DNA of 64,000 nt from Paraspadella gotoi (lineage: Eukaryota > Chaetognatha). The number at the start of each line of letters is the position of its first letter. Position 1 is the stretch's first letter. Shown here one piece after another: positions 22,086 to 33,975 of the stretch. The stretch spans positions 1 through 64,000 of the forward strand of contig CM119266.1 of the NCBI GenBank assembly GCA_051294375.1, given 5' to 3'. Below the pieces are notes generated by a model. It was given only the letters and a program-made list of their open reading frames with translations, did no database searches and was not told where the DNA came from. Made by a program: the position numbers and the translations under genes.

Positions 22086-22320
22086 GAATAAATCCACGAA
22101 AATCTCGTTGAAAATATGGGATTTTGTATTGAAAAAAAGCGGGAATAAATGGCAATAATAAAAAGTTTTTAGAAGGAAAAAATAATCAGAATTTTTCAAA
22201 AAACAAACGATCACGCAAGAGATCGGACAGAAAGGGACAGACAACAACACAGAGAGACAGAGGAGAGAGAGAGAGAGAGAGAGAAAAAGAGAGAGAGAGA
22301 ACAGCCGCTGCAGAGAAAAA
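22085..22320 (+). repeat. GA-rich dispersed repeat (family G), copy 1
   Basis: Body words GGATTTTGTATTGAAAAAAA, AATAAATGGCAATAATAAAA and GAACGATCACGCAAGAGATC are followed by GA tracts. Similar bodies lie at 32755-33070 (reverse), 44575-44900, 46795-47160, 47760-48180 and 48290-48640. In this window the family is always next to GA or CT tracts, which explains much of the purine-rich sequence. Confidence 0.75.
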
Positions 22321-22424
22321 AAGAGAAAGAGAAAAGAGCGATATATAATAATTAAAAGAGAGAAGAGAGAGAGAAGCTCTACAGCCCCTTTACTCGTTAA
22401 AGAATCAGCAGTACTGATGGCGGC

Positions 22425-22480
22425 CGCACGTAGCGTGAGCTCTTTCTACCCAAAGGACCGGGTTCGCCCTGTTTGCGGCA
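22425..22480 (+). repeat. tRNA-like SINE head (family G)
   Basis: TAGCGTGAGCTC resembles a pol III A box and GGGTTCGCCC a B box. The spacing and the intervening anticodon-arm-like CTTTCTACCCAAAG fit a tRNA. The copy at 46543-46590 (TAGCGCGAGCACC with GGTTTCGCGCCC) has the same layout. Both are followed by A-rich then GA-rich DNA, as in tRNA-derived SINEs. Confidence 0.65.
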
Positions 22481-22893
22481 TCGTTTTTTACATTAGTGAA
22501 CCCACATTATATCTAAAAAAATTTTTTTTAAAAAAAGAGAGAGAGAGAAAAGAGAGAGAGAGAGAGAGAGGAGAGAGAGAAAGAAGCTGGACAGACGCTG
22601 CAGAGCCGGAACTCGTTTTTAGACAAATCAGAAGAAGCAGTGACGGAGAAAAGAGAGAGAGAGAGCGACATGTATTTAAAAAGAAAAAGAGAGAGAGAGC
22701 GATATATAATAAAAACGTTTTTTGTTTTGAAAATAAAACATAAACAAATACGAATATTGATATGAAACATGAGAATTTTAAAGATCTTGTGATTAGAAGC
22801 CATATATGAAAATTCAACTCCCTATGATATCACATTTTCAGAAGCCATGATTGCAAAAAAGCGAGACCGAAAGCTAAACCGAATCAAAATCTA

Positions 22894-22919
22894 GCCAGGA
22901 CGGGCTTTGCCCGCCTGGC
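22894..22919. repeat. Terminal hairpin of family H
   Basis: GCCAGGACGGGC, loop TTT, GCCCGCCTGGC, followed by TCGATAATA. The same position in other copies (49236-49266 and 53188-53219) has different stem bases that still pair. Confidence 0.75.
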
Positions 22920-24089
22920 TCGATAATAGAGGATATTTGTTTGTTTTGATAAAATGTAAACAAAACATTTAATAACTGTCCTGACTCAATTTTAAGGACA
23001 TAGATGATGACAAAGCTAAATATAAAATTATAATTATCTATTAATTAATTAATTATTAAAATAATTAATTAATTAATCTATTAATTAATTAATTAATTAA
23101 TTAATTAATTATCGTAGGCAGATCTGACTATTGTTTGCTCAAACTTGTTTTTTTAGTAATAAGCTATTTGGTTTCTTGATTCCAAATGCTCCCATATATT
23201 TTTATTCTTTTATTCTTTTATTCCGGAAGTTTTTGCTCATTTTTGTTTCTATTTTTCTTTCTATATTTGTTTCTTTCTTTTTTCTATTTTTCTTTCAAAC
23301 CTCCACCGTATTTATTCCTTTCCTATCTCCACTTCTTGTTTTCATCTTTCTCCTACCTTTTCATGCACTCACTTCTGAACGATTCCTGCTCAATCCTCCA
23401 CCACCTCAAATTTTAAGCACTCAGTAGGCTACTCTCTTTCCCTTTTCTCTCCCTCTCTTCATATCTATCTTCCAACTCAAGAGTCACTACCTTCCCCTCT
23501 CCTATCTGACTTTTTATATTTGTTTATAACCTCTTTCCTCCTTTTTAAACGTTTTCTTTCTCCCTTTTCATTTTTCTTTCTTTTTCGTCTCGCTACTTTT
23601 CAAACTTCATCTTCGGCCCTTTCCTCCCTCTATTCTTCCTCCTCTTCTTCTCCAGGGAAGGATTACAGGGTGTTTGCCTTTTTCTTAATCTCGTTGTCAT
23701 CGTCGTTATCGTCGTCGTCGTCGTCGTCTTCGCCGCGAAAATGGACGAAAGATTTTCCTCATGTCCTAGTAAAGTTTCAATGAAAGATATGTTTTTACTT
23801 TTAAATAATTTTATTGATTTTTTATTTTAAACATATTGTTAATTATGTTAATTAGTAAATTAAATTAATATAAATAAACATTTTCCGTCTTGACTGTAGG
23901 CACGTAGGGGGTCGTTGCTCAGAAGCGTAAATCCCGCGGATCCTGCCCTAACGTCGTCAGGTTTTAAACTAAAATTTCCGAGTTCCAGCTAAACTTATTA
24001 CCTTGATTTTAGCCCAGTTAACTCCCAGTTAACCGAAAATAAATTGGGGATTTTTCAAGAGTAAAGTGATTATTTTCAATTGGTGGGAA

Positions 24090-24185
24090 GCCTGTGCTTT
24101 CGCGACGGCGTCGCTCAGTTGGATAAAAAACAAGATTGAGGGGGCGGACCGACGGACCGACAAAGTGAATTATAGAGTTTGGAAT
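24090..24185 (-). mobile_element. Fragment of family S end
   Basis: ATTGAGGGGGCGGACCGACG and GACAAAGTGAATTATAGAG match the start of family S in reverse, preceded by a hairpin-like CGCGACGGCGTCGC stretch. The rest of the element is absent. Confidence 0.6.
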
Positions 24186-24362
24186 CAAAATTTAGCAGTT
24201 ATATCTTGAAAACTATCATATTAGTGAATAATAATCTGTAATTTTTTATCTTTTTTACAAGCCAGCTTATTTCGTGGTTCGGATGAAGCGATTACTCAAA
24301 TCACACTGAACGTATAATTTAGACATTTAAACAACAAAGAGAATAAGATTTAAAATTACATA

Positions 24363-25164
24363 CATGGTAACAATTTTACAAGCGCCGGTAGAAATATGCT
24401 GTCATTTGTAAAGCAGTGGTTATTTCATTGATTTTAAAAATTAGTTGAGTAGAAAATACTAAAATTATTTATGTGTTAAAATTTTATATTGATCAGTTAA
24501 GATATGCCTTGACAATGAGTGGAGAAAGTTGGCTTTTCAAATCGGGTTTCATTTTCAAACTCACTGTTTTTAAATTCATTTTTTTTTAACTTTTAGCACT
24601 TTTTTAAACAAAGTATTTATTAAAATATTAACAATGTTAATATCCTCAAAAAAAATATGAAGAGAATGATATACTTACGAAAGCTCTAACATAAAAAGTG
24701 AGCTCCCAGCCTTGGTTCAATTAAGAGAATTATTTAAAATTTTAAATCTTTTTTCAAAATATATGACCCGTTTAAATTATTATAACATAAAATATTATTA
24801 TTTATATAAGTATCATGAAAGAGCATAAGAAAAAAGGATTTAAGATAGCCATTCACAATTTGATAAATATTATAAATTTACTCTCCAGCTATTGATTTTT
24901 AAAAATATGTCTCGTTTTTGAGTATCCTAATTAAATTAAAGCTGGGCCAGTTAAATTTTATACTACAGTATTTATAAGTATGTCATTCTTTTTAGATTTG
25001 AAAGGGCTTTCAGAGGATAATAAAATTAATAATATTTTATTTCAAATTTCTTCAGAAAACTTACTGAAAGTAAGAGAAAAAAATTGAATTTAAAAAAAGT
25101 GAGTTAGAAAATGAAACCCGATTTTACAAGCCAACTTTCTCCACTCATTGTCAAGGCATATCTA
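24363..25164. mobile_element. TA-flanked foldback element, right end missing
   Basis: It begins CATGGTAACAATTTTACAAG after TA and carries the subterminal TTGACAATGAGTGGAGAAAG in both orientations (24510 and 25135). It stops matching the complete copy (38385-39347) at about 25164, so the outer 190 bp of the right arm are absent. The interior is inverted relative to the complete copy. Confidence 0.75.
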
Positions 25165-27006
25165 AGAATTTAGGATTTAAAAAAAAAAATTTTAATTAGG
25201 TTAATACTCTCAGAAAAAAAAAATTACAAAAATATTTTAATCCTATAATCTATGCTCATGATAGATTATTTTAACGCTGTATAGTGTATACATTAGCATT
25301 TAAATTTCATCGGCTATGGCTACTAGTAGCTTTGTAAAATATTTTCGCGATTTTGTCATCGCCTCTTTCGTCGGGCAAAGTTGCAAACAGCCTCGTTAGC
25401 TTTGCAAACAGCCTCGTTATATATGCAAACAGCCGGTGGCGATTCTCGGCGAGAAAAGAGAAAGAAAATCAGCGACGGAAGTTCATTCGGGGACGCGTGA
25501 CCGGGAGGCGACGACGAGGATGACGACGACAACGACGATGATTATGGCCCTGACAAACTACAGACGGACGAAGTGACGGACTGACCTCTAGAGAGAAAAA
25601 CAAAACTAATAAAAGTACTGTAAAACAGCTATTTGGACGGGCTTTGGTGGTTTAAGCTTTCAAGACTCTTACAGTCTCGTTTATTCACTCCCAGAGTACT
25701 TGGCTTCCCTATCAATGAAGTGGTATAATATTTCAAAGAATGTTTCAATTGTATGAAAAGACCACTCCCTTAAGTATTATTTTACTTTTTAATTTCTCCA
25801 GACTGTAAAAGACTGAGTGGGAGAAAAAATATATTAAAAGGATTCAACAATTTTTTTTGTAGCTTGTACAAATTATTTAGTATTTTACTTTTATTGCAAC
25901 TTTTATTTTACTTTTATTGTCAATGAAAATATTACCAACTGTTACTAATAATTTATATTAGTAGCTTACTAGTAAAGTTGATTTGGTTTATTTCTGGTTG
26001 ATTGATTAGATTTATTACAAGAGACGGGCCCGAAAGCCATGAGTCGCACTTACAAAAGATCAAACCGTTTACAAATAATCACAAGTGGTGACAATGTCGT
26101 ACTCGTAATCAAAACTATAGTTACAAATGATCACAAATTAGAGTTCACAACTTTTATAGCTCATTGTTTACGATCCGAAATCGGTTTTCAATTTAAATCA
26201 TGCTCGACGAAAACCCTCGTCACAAAGAATTAGGTCGTTGATTTTATTTAATTAATTTTATATTAACTACTTAAAAAGTCAATAACAAAGGCAAAGGCCA
26301 AAGCCAAAGCCAAAGGCCAAAGCCCCGAAAATTCTCTTTTAAAAAAGGCTTGCGCTTTTGTTCATCTCGCAAAATTCATTCGGATAGAGCTGACATCTGT
26401 AATTAAATTCGTGTCGAAATAACAAAATAGCACTCAAAGCCGTATAGAATATAAAATACAAAGAAATCCCCGAATTTAAAAAAATATTAATTTTGTCATA
26501 AAAGCTTGATGACATAAAGTTAATAGAATTGAACACAGACTTTTAAACAGATATAAACGCAAGCACATATGAGAGCTATCAAAAGAAAGAACAGTCAGAG
26601 CCAGAGAACGAGAGAGACAGCTCAGAGGCAACCAATCGATCAATTCCCGGTCAGTCGCCAAAAATAGGGGGGTGGGCCCCGAAAATGTCGCCAGGAGGAG
26701 GAGAATAGATCAGTTAAAATCGAAGGGTAGGAAGAAGAGAAAAGCCCTCTTCTCGGCGAATTAATGACCTTCCATCTGCGGGTATTTAAACGTTTTACAA
26801 TAAACTTCTCTGCAATTTTTTTTCAGTTTAAATAAAATGTTAAAAATGAGCAGCATTTTTAACAATCTTTCTTGCGGGTCAACTGTTGACCGTCAACGTT
26901 CAAATTTAATTCATTTAATTATTGGGGCTTGTGTATTCTTTTTATTACTTTTATTAAATTTACGTTGTATTTGATCTCTTTTTTTTACTTTTCTATTTTA
27001 TCATTC

Positions 27007-27118
27007 TTTTCCTTTCCTTTCCTTTCCTTTCCTTTCCTTTCCTTTCCTTTCCTTTCCTTTCCTTTCCTTTCCTTTCCTTTCCTTTCCTTTCCTTTCCTTT
27101 CCTTTCCTTTCCTTTCCT
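27007..27118 (+). repeat. CTTTC pentamer array, copy 1
   Basis: About 22 nearly perfect pentamers. The cognate array at 35329-35488 is longer and interrupted by 4- and 6-base units, so it has mutated quickly since the block was duplicated. Confidence 0.95.
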
Positions 27119-27224
27119 ACTATCTCGAATACTCCACTTAATCATATTATGCCCGTGGATGTTTCTTCTTTTCCTCGAGCATGGTGCGTGTCTTTTCTGC
27201 CCACGGCCGATTCTTTGTGCTCCG

Positions 27225-27457
27225 CACGTGTTGAGTCATGGATGACGTCATTTTAGGATAACGTCATTGCTAATTTATATTTCGACTTCGTAATTCTTGA
27301 TTATAATACATATTTAATTTTTTTAAACCTTATTTATACGGTATTTTTTATAAAAAAAAATTTTTTGACGACTGAATGCAAATTTTGGATGTCGTTAATG
27401 ACGCCATCTATTGACGTCTTAAGTCGCGTGAATGACGTCAAATTCTTGATGACGTCA
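27225..27457. promoter_or_regulatory. E-box, AP-1 and CRE-type motif cluster inside the repeat
   Basis: CACGTG (27225), TGAGTCA (27232) and TGACGTCA (27243) lie within 26 bp, with two further TGACGTCA at 27433 and 27450. Copy 2 keeps all of them (35594, 35601, 35612, 35802, 35820). By family knowledge these are bHLH-Zip, AP-1 and CREB/ATF sites; function here is inferred. Confidence 0.55.
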
Positions 27458-28155
27458 GAAAGCTGACCCAACTGCAACCTGGCGATGTTTTCAATAAGAG
27501 GTACGGCTCGTATACAATTATCAGTAAGCGCAGTCGGGGATCAAACAACTCAACCTATGTAAGTGGCAACGAAAAAAAAAAGTAAAAAAAAGTAAAATGG
27601 AGAGACGGGAGTCAAACCGAAATCAAGAAGGAGATAAGAGGGAAAGAGCTGGATAAAAAAGAGATAGAAGAAGAAAGGAAGGAGAGAAGAGAATTCAAAG
27701 AGAGAAGGAGAGAAGAGAATATGAAGGAACGGAGAAGGAGAGAAGAAGGAAGCCGCACGCGCGTTCTAGGTCGTGTCGACCCTGAGGGGTTCATGCCTGG
27801 CGAGGCGAACAACAACAACAACAACGAAACAAGTACAATACATTGACATGAAAATATAATAAACATATATATATTTTTATTATACTATATATTTTGTTTA
27901 TAGTAATTCGATACAATCAATTTTTATTGTTGTTATTGTTGTTGTTATTGACGACCACCGACAAAAGCCACCTCTGTTTTGGAGCTGCCACTTTTAGTTT
28001 TGTTTTTATGTCAATTACTAAATACAAAAGATAAAATATACATGAATCGGTTGCCTTTCATTAAAATCGTAGCAGGACTTCAAACGGACTTCAAACTGGA
28101 GTGATACGAAAGAACTTGTAATAAAATTGGTACAACCGATGTTAATTTATATATA

Positions 28156-29427
28156 CAGGGTAGTGATTCAAAACTTTAAAAAAATCCGTATCACTTCATC
28201 CTTTTTTTAATTTTGTGACACATCGGATACATTTAAAGAAAAAAAATTAATTTATGATATTTAACAAGACCTTGTTCTAACTATTAATACAATGCGACAA
28301 GCACTGCTGCAAAAACCACTCCTGCTACAGCACCCAAAAGAATCACAGCTGCTCTTCATAAACGCTTCTGAAAGATTGAGCCACAGCTCGTAGACGGTTT
28401 ACCCTATGCAATTGATATTTTGGTTGAAAGTCATATGGGTCACCCCCTTTAAAACGCCCTTCTTAGCACAGTTTAGGGGAATTAGATGTGGGTATTATCA
28501 GGCCGGAAAATCATTTGGTCAAAAATGAAAATGTTGCTGCAGCCGAAATCTTTATTTTTTTCAGCTGTATATAACAATGCCCTTTGCTACAGCAATATAT
28601 AATAACCTCAAGAGTATTGGCTCTTTATACATGTCAAGAAATGGAATCTCAGAACAATATAATAGTCTGCAGCAATGAATTTTTGCCCAGTAGAAAAAAT
28701 GTAAGGAAGTATTTATCTTTCATCTGATGCTGCAGTAGATTACATTAAGCGATTTACTTGATATTTTATACAGAGAGTCCCAACTACATCAGTTATTGAT
28801 TTCATAAGTTCACAAAGATGGCACTCTATCAGAGTGGCCCCTACAGTGTAAACTTAAGAAAAAAAGAAATTTTTACAGCATCTTAAAATTGCTTTTAATA
28901 ATTAAGGTTAAAATAAGTCTTGTTGAACTGCGGCAGTTTAATGGCCATAGGATAGTAAATATAAGATGTCCTAGTAAATATTTCTAAATGGAGTTCTTCA
29001 TTTGCTCTCTTTAGAATTTTTCTTTTAGCATAGAAATGAGCTACTAGCGTACATATTGTTGGTTTTGAGTACGCTACAATTGCTACCTACAGCATCCTTA
29101 TAAATGGCCCTCATCGACTCGGGCTTGAGCGCACGGATTCCAGACTTATTCCTATTCTTAATAGCCTTCTTAATTATATAACATACAGCTAGGGAACATT
29201 AACATAATTAGTAGTGGTTTTAAGCTCTAAACCGGCGCAGAGCAAATTCAACCAATGGCAATGTTGCATTCTTTTTAGTAGCGCAGTGCATTGTAAAAGC
29301 ATGAGGAAAATAAAACCTATATCAGAAAGAGAAAACATCAGTCATTATTTTAGTGTAGACATTCAATAACTTTTTGCCTATAAAATCTGATGGTAAATAC
29401 TATTCTAAGTTTTGATACACTACCCTG
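28156..29427. mobile_element. TA-flanked inverted-repeat DNA element, copy 1 (1272 bp)
   Basis: The ends CAGGGTAGTG...TCAAAAC and GTTTTGA...CACTACCCTG are inverted repeats of about 20 bp, flanked by TA on both sides as for Tc1/mariner/pogo-type insertions. No open frame longer than about 60 codons is present and no DDE transposase motif is recognisable, so it is non-autonomous or long dead. Confidence 0.8.
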
Positions 29428-29452
29428 TATATACATGTATACAGTGTATATA

Positions 29453-29690
29453 CATGGTGACAATTTTACAAGCGCCGGTAGAAATACGCTGTCGATTTGC
29501 AAACCAGTGGTTATTTCATTGATTTTAAAATTTAGTTGAGTAGAAAATACTAAAACTATTTTGTGTTAAAATTTTATATTGATCAGTTAAGATATGCCTT
29601 GACAATGAGTGGAGAAAGTTGGCTTGTAAAATCGGGTTTCATTTCCAACTCACTTTTTTTAGATTCAATTTTTTTCTCTTATTTCAGTCA
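29453..29690. mobile_element. Left arm of the TA-flanked foldback element
   Basis: CATGGTGACAATTTTACAAG after TA, matching 38385-38620, then broken off at about 29690 by a CCAGCT array. Confidence 0.8.
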
Positions 29691-29694
29691 GGGT

Positions 29695-29885
29695 TGTGGA
29701 GCTGGCCATTTTTTCTCCAGCTCCAGCTCCAACTCCAGCTCCGGCCAAAAATTTTTTCCAGCTCCAGCTCCAGCTCCGGCTCCATCCTAAATTTTTTTCC
29801 AGCTCCGACTCCAGCTCCAGCTCCACTAAAAAATTTTTGAGACAGCTCCAGCTCCCGCTCCGGCCTCCCAGCTCCGACCCTTTAA
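29695..29885 (+). repeat. CCAGCT hexamer array
   Basis: Imperfect CCAGCT/CCGGCT units. A Pro-Ala-Pro-Ala open frame across it is repeat-derived. It replaces the interior of a foldback element exactly where the two duplicated blocks stop matching. Confidence 0.9.
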
Positions 29886-30379
29886 AGTTTAATGATTAAT
29901 GTTACTTATATTTAAATTAGTTCTAATTTTATTATTTACTTATTATAACTTATTATTTGCTTATATTTAAATAATAATAATTTAATTAATTCATGTATGA
30001 AATAATTTGATAATTCATTTAGTTAATAATAATTATGTATTTTTTAATATTTAATGTGATGAGAACACGATTTGTGACTTAAATGTAGACAAGGAGTATA
30101 AGAGAGTAAGAGATAAACATTTACTCCCCACATAATTATTAGTTTATTTACTTTATATAAAATAACATTTATCTAAAATTTTACTTTTACATTTTAAAAT
30201 ATTTTGATTATTTATCAGGATTTACTATCTTGAGTTTAAGGCTCAGTATATTCATGAGTTATGCTGCATTGAATTCTGATGTCATGTGATCACCTGTTTA
30301 AGGTGATCATGAAAAGTAGGATACTTATGCACGTTAAAGGTCTTTACCTTAACCTTACCTTACCATCTGACCACCAAAC

Positions 30380-31140
30380 ACGACATAAAAGGTGGCTACA
30401 TTAGAGAAGGGGGATAGGTCTCACTCCAATGCCAAGGAACCAAGGACAAACTTTAGCCCGCCATTGTCTTAAGGCAAGAAGAGGGCAGCCGGCAACATAT
30501 CAGGTCAGATGAAGTAGCCCAAGGCATTTTTCCAGAGGTCCATAAAGTCTGGGAACTCAAGATCCAAATGACCTATGACATGACCTATGAATGACCTATG
30601 ACCTAGTGACCCGGTCCACATCGTCACTGCTTTCCTTTGGTCCAGAAGCGGGGGGCCAGCTCTTTCTTCTCTTATTTTTTACTAACTCTCTTCTCTTTAA
30701 TGTCGTTTATTGTTACTTTACAATTTATTATTTCAAATGATAATGTTTGCAAACTTAAATTGCTAATATATATTAACTTATCCAACTATCTCTCTTTCTT
30801 TCTCCCTCACTCTTTAGTACTATATTCTAAACCTGTCTTTAACCTCCCACTGTCTTTTTCTTATTTTTGGAAACTCTCTCTCTCTCCCCTCTTGTCACGT
30901 TTTTCACACTACGCAAACCTTATAATTTGGCAAAAAATTTTCACAAATGATTTTATTAATTTTTGCGCGCTATTATGAAGACTTACATCTAAAGTTTAAA
31001 ATTTTCATTTTTCTCCTTTTCAAAATAAATTTGTTGCATAAACAAAACAAGAACGGTCTATCCAATGTTTTGCCGCGCCCACGTGACTTCTCTTTTCAGT
31101 GTGTATTTCCATGTGATCAAATGATTAGAAAATTAGTTTA
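30380..31140 (+). mobile_element. Hammerhead-repeat family copy, ribozyme decayed
   Basis: It shares with 55.6-56.3 kb the GC-richer part (AAGAAGAGGGCAGCCGGCAA, then GGGGCCAGCTC at about 30650) followed by pyrimidine-rich DNA and a CT tract (30879-30890). At 30970 a remnant (TATTATGAAGACTTACATC) occupies the place of the ribozyme. It joins a reverse family S element at about 31140. Confidence 0.6.
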
Positions 31141-31975
31141 AAAACAAGTTTGAGCAAACAATGTCGGATCTGCCCACAATATTATCGGGTAATAATTAAT
31201 TAAATAATTAATTAATTAATTAATTATTTTATTTAATGTAATAATTAATTTATTCAAGTTAATTATATTAATTAATTATGCAATTAATTTGATCCAAAAT
31301 GTTTGTTTTGATTGATTAATTAATTATTGATTAGTTAATTGACTAATTGATTGATTAATTAATTATGATTATTTGATTAATTATTACATCTTGCATTTAC
31401 ATTTAAAAAAAGAAATAAGAAGCATAATCAATTAGTGAAACAGGTTCTTTGTTTTTTTCATTTAAACTCATTTCCACTCAAACCGATTCTATGCGAAACT
31501 TGATTTCCAGTTTTAATCACACACTTTTCTACCCAAATACAAAATTTCGAAATCAATCGCCCCATCCACTCATGAGTAATTGGTGTTCAAGGGATAGTGA
31601 AATATATTTTTTGTTTTTTAGCCGTGGATTTAAACTCATTTCCACTCGGACGATTCTATCGGAAACTTCATATCCAGCTCAATCACGACACCTCCCTACC
31701 CACGCACAACAAAATTTCATTCCAACCATTTATCCAACTCACGAGCTAATTGGTAGTTTTTTGCTAAAGGTGGGACGACGGATGGACGGATACAGAAAGG
31801 GACCAAACATACGACGACATCGTTTTTTTGTACATAACATTATCAGATTAATTCGATGTTTTGACATGATAGTAAACAGCAATGCCCAAACAAGATTGAG
31901 GGGGCGGACCGATGGACCAGGAAAGGTGGAATATATCGATCCGTATCTGCTGAAAGCAGGAGCCGACTAAAAAGT
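31140..31975 (-). mobile_element. Hairpin-ended repeat (family S), reverse copy
   Basis: Reverse orientation of the same family: the right-end words (AGTTTGAGCAAACAATGTCGG) at 31146, TTAATTAA-rich DNA, two 150 bp-type units, a short degenerate GTCC tract, then the GGGGGCGGACCGA block and a decayed terminal hairpin at 31940-31968. About 830 bp. The open frame 31449-31970 is fortuitous. Confidence 0.78.
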
Positions 31976-32754
31976 TTGTATGGTTGATCACTACTGTGCA
32001 AAGTTTCATTACAAACAACCAGAACATTACAAGAAATATACGGTGAGTTCGGGGTTCCAGCTCTACACTATATGACAGTATGTGTCAACTGACTACACAA
32101 GTATGAAAACACATGCACAAGAAGCATTTAGTAATGACTTACCAGTCTGCCAAGTATTACCTAAAAAAAATTTTTTAGCCCGTGTATTTATGCATCAATA
32201 GTAGTATTATCTTTATAAAATAAGAAATTCAAAATAAATTTTTCTTTAATTTTATTAATGTTTCAGATTTTTCGTGTAAAAGATTAGACCAAAAATATAA
32301 ACTCATTATCCATAAAATTTTTTTGTCTTCCAAGAGAGTCAGAATAGAATTGAGAAAAAAGGGTCAAATTATACTCTTTAACTCTCTGAAATAGTAACTA
32401 CAGGTGTCAGCCAATAAGGTACAGTCAGTTAACTTTACATTATGTGGCGAACTGCTGTGTATTAGAATGTTAGTTTCATCTCTCTCGATTACTATTTATA
32501 TATATANNNNNNNNNNNNNNNNNNNNNNNNNTTGTTTGTTTATAAATAAATATCAATCTAGTAATAGGGGGATTAAGAAAAAACATATTAAATAGTGTCA
32601 CTTTTTCAGTGTCTCTTTTTGGTTAGGACTTTTTAGGTCAGGAGAATTGCAGAAAATCTTTATACTTGCCTATTTGGTTTGTATATATAATCCCCAGTAC
32701 TATTTATTAATGGTTTTTGATTATTTAAATAAAAAAATGATTTGAATTGCTTGT

Positions 32755-33070
32755 CTTCTGTGGTCTCTCTGTGTCTCTTGTGTCTCTCTCTCTCTCTCTC
32801 TAGACGATCTCTTGCGTGATCGTTCGTTTTTTTCAATACAAAATCCAAATTTACATCTGAGATTTTCGTGAAATTTTTTGAGAAAATGTGAGAATAACTT
32901 ACTTGACCTGCATTTCGTGCCGTTGCGGGCAACGAGTAAATTTGTCGAGGAACATGACCTAATAACGCGTTTTGATGGCAACGCAAAAAATCAACTTGAC
33001 CGAGATCACGCAGCCGTGCGAGCAACGGATAACCGATATAAACGAAGAGTGACTAATATCGTTCGTTGGC
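32755..33070 (-). repeat. GA-rich dispersed repeat (family G), reverse copy
   Basis: It contains the complement of family G words: a CT tract at 32785-32803, then CAATACAAAATCCAAATTTA, TTACTTGACCTGCATTTCGT and AACGCGTTTTGATGGCAACG. Open frames here on both strands are short and unrecognised. Confidence 0.7.
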
Positions 33071-33554
33071 GGAAAACTCTCTCTCTCTATCTCTTTTTTT
33101 TACAAAAAAAATTTTGTATTCCTTTTTTTTTACCACCGTCACTAGGTGATAAATGTTATGCCTTACCCTTTATATATTTCTCTCTCTCTCTCTCTCTCTC
33201 TTCTCACTCACGATATCTGAGTTAGTTTTAGCGGTCTTTGCATGGCGTTGTCAATTTTTAGAGAGAGAGAGAGAGAGACGTTCTTGGTAGTTCTGTTTTA
33301 AGACTCACCATTTAACCTTTTGCCCGTTCCGATATTGGTTTTACGGGATTTTTCTGTACAATAAAGTTTCTCTCTTTCTGCTTATTCATCGTGACTTTTT
33401 ATTCATGATCTATCTCGAGATTCAGCGAAACATTCAGTCGGAATCTCCTCGTCAAACTTCAAGGTACGAGCAACGTCTCGAACGCGCGAACTCCGGGGCG
33501 TCAAGTCGAAAACAACTTCAACGAGTAAAACGAGTTCCGGCTCACTCTTTTTCT

Positions 33555-33555
<1 letters not shown>

Positions 33556-33620
<65 letters not shown>
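33556..33620 (+). repeat. CT dinucleotide tract
   Basis: About 65 bp of pure CT preceded by an AACG-rich unique stretch (33465-33540). Not coding. Confidence 0.95.
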
Positions 33621-33624
<4 letters not shown>

Positions 33625-33975
33625 ATCATCGCATCAATATTTTGTTATCATCGCATCAATATTTGGTTATCATTGAAGGCAGGCTCGGTCCTTTTTTAAA
33701 GATTTTTTTTCTTATCGAAAAAAATACGGTAAAGGTTATTTTTAAACGTGGAAAGATTCACTGATTCTGACTCATAACATCTTCTCATCACTGTATGGTA
33801 GTGGAACTATTACTGTAAACTCGGAAGTGCAGTGTATTTATTTTTTCAAAAGTTTTTTTTTCGATTTCTATCCACCTGTCACAGTCTCGGTGCTCTAACT
33901 TCGGATAATGATTGTTAAGGGATATGGGTTTTCCATGCAAACTATCACGAATTAACAGAATTGATTCTCCTCCCC

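Larger units (their letters stand above)
25652..28155. repeat. Left part of the large duplicated block, copy 1
   Basis: About 2.5 kb that recurs at 33976-36520 in the same orientation, with scattered one-base indels. It starts TTAAGCTTTCAAGACTC. In order it carries a GGCAAAGGCC-word array, TATTTAAA and AATAAA signals near 26785-26810, a CTTTC pentamer array (27007-27118), a CACGTG/TGAGTCA/TGACGTCA cluster, a purine-rich stretch with a short open frame, and an ACAACA run. The beginning also occurs, diverged and inverted, at 45745-45880, so it is a repeat family and not a single-copy region. It could be an old LTR or DNA element; no defining protein was found. Confidence 0.8.

Noticed and set aside
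31449-31970. 173-residue forward open frame
   Set aside because: It spans the reverse family S element and translates its repeated units (the recurring FKLIS and SNWC words are the same DNA unit read twice).
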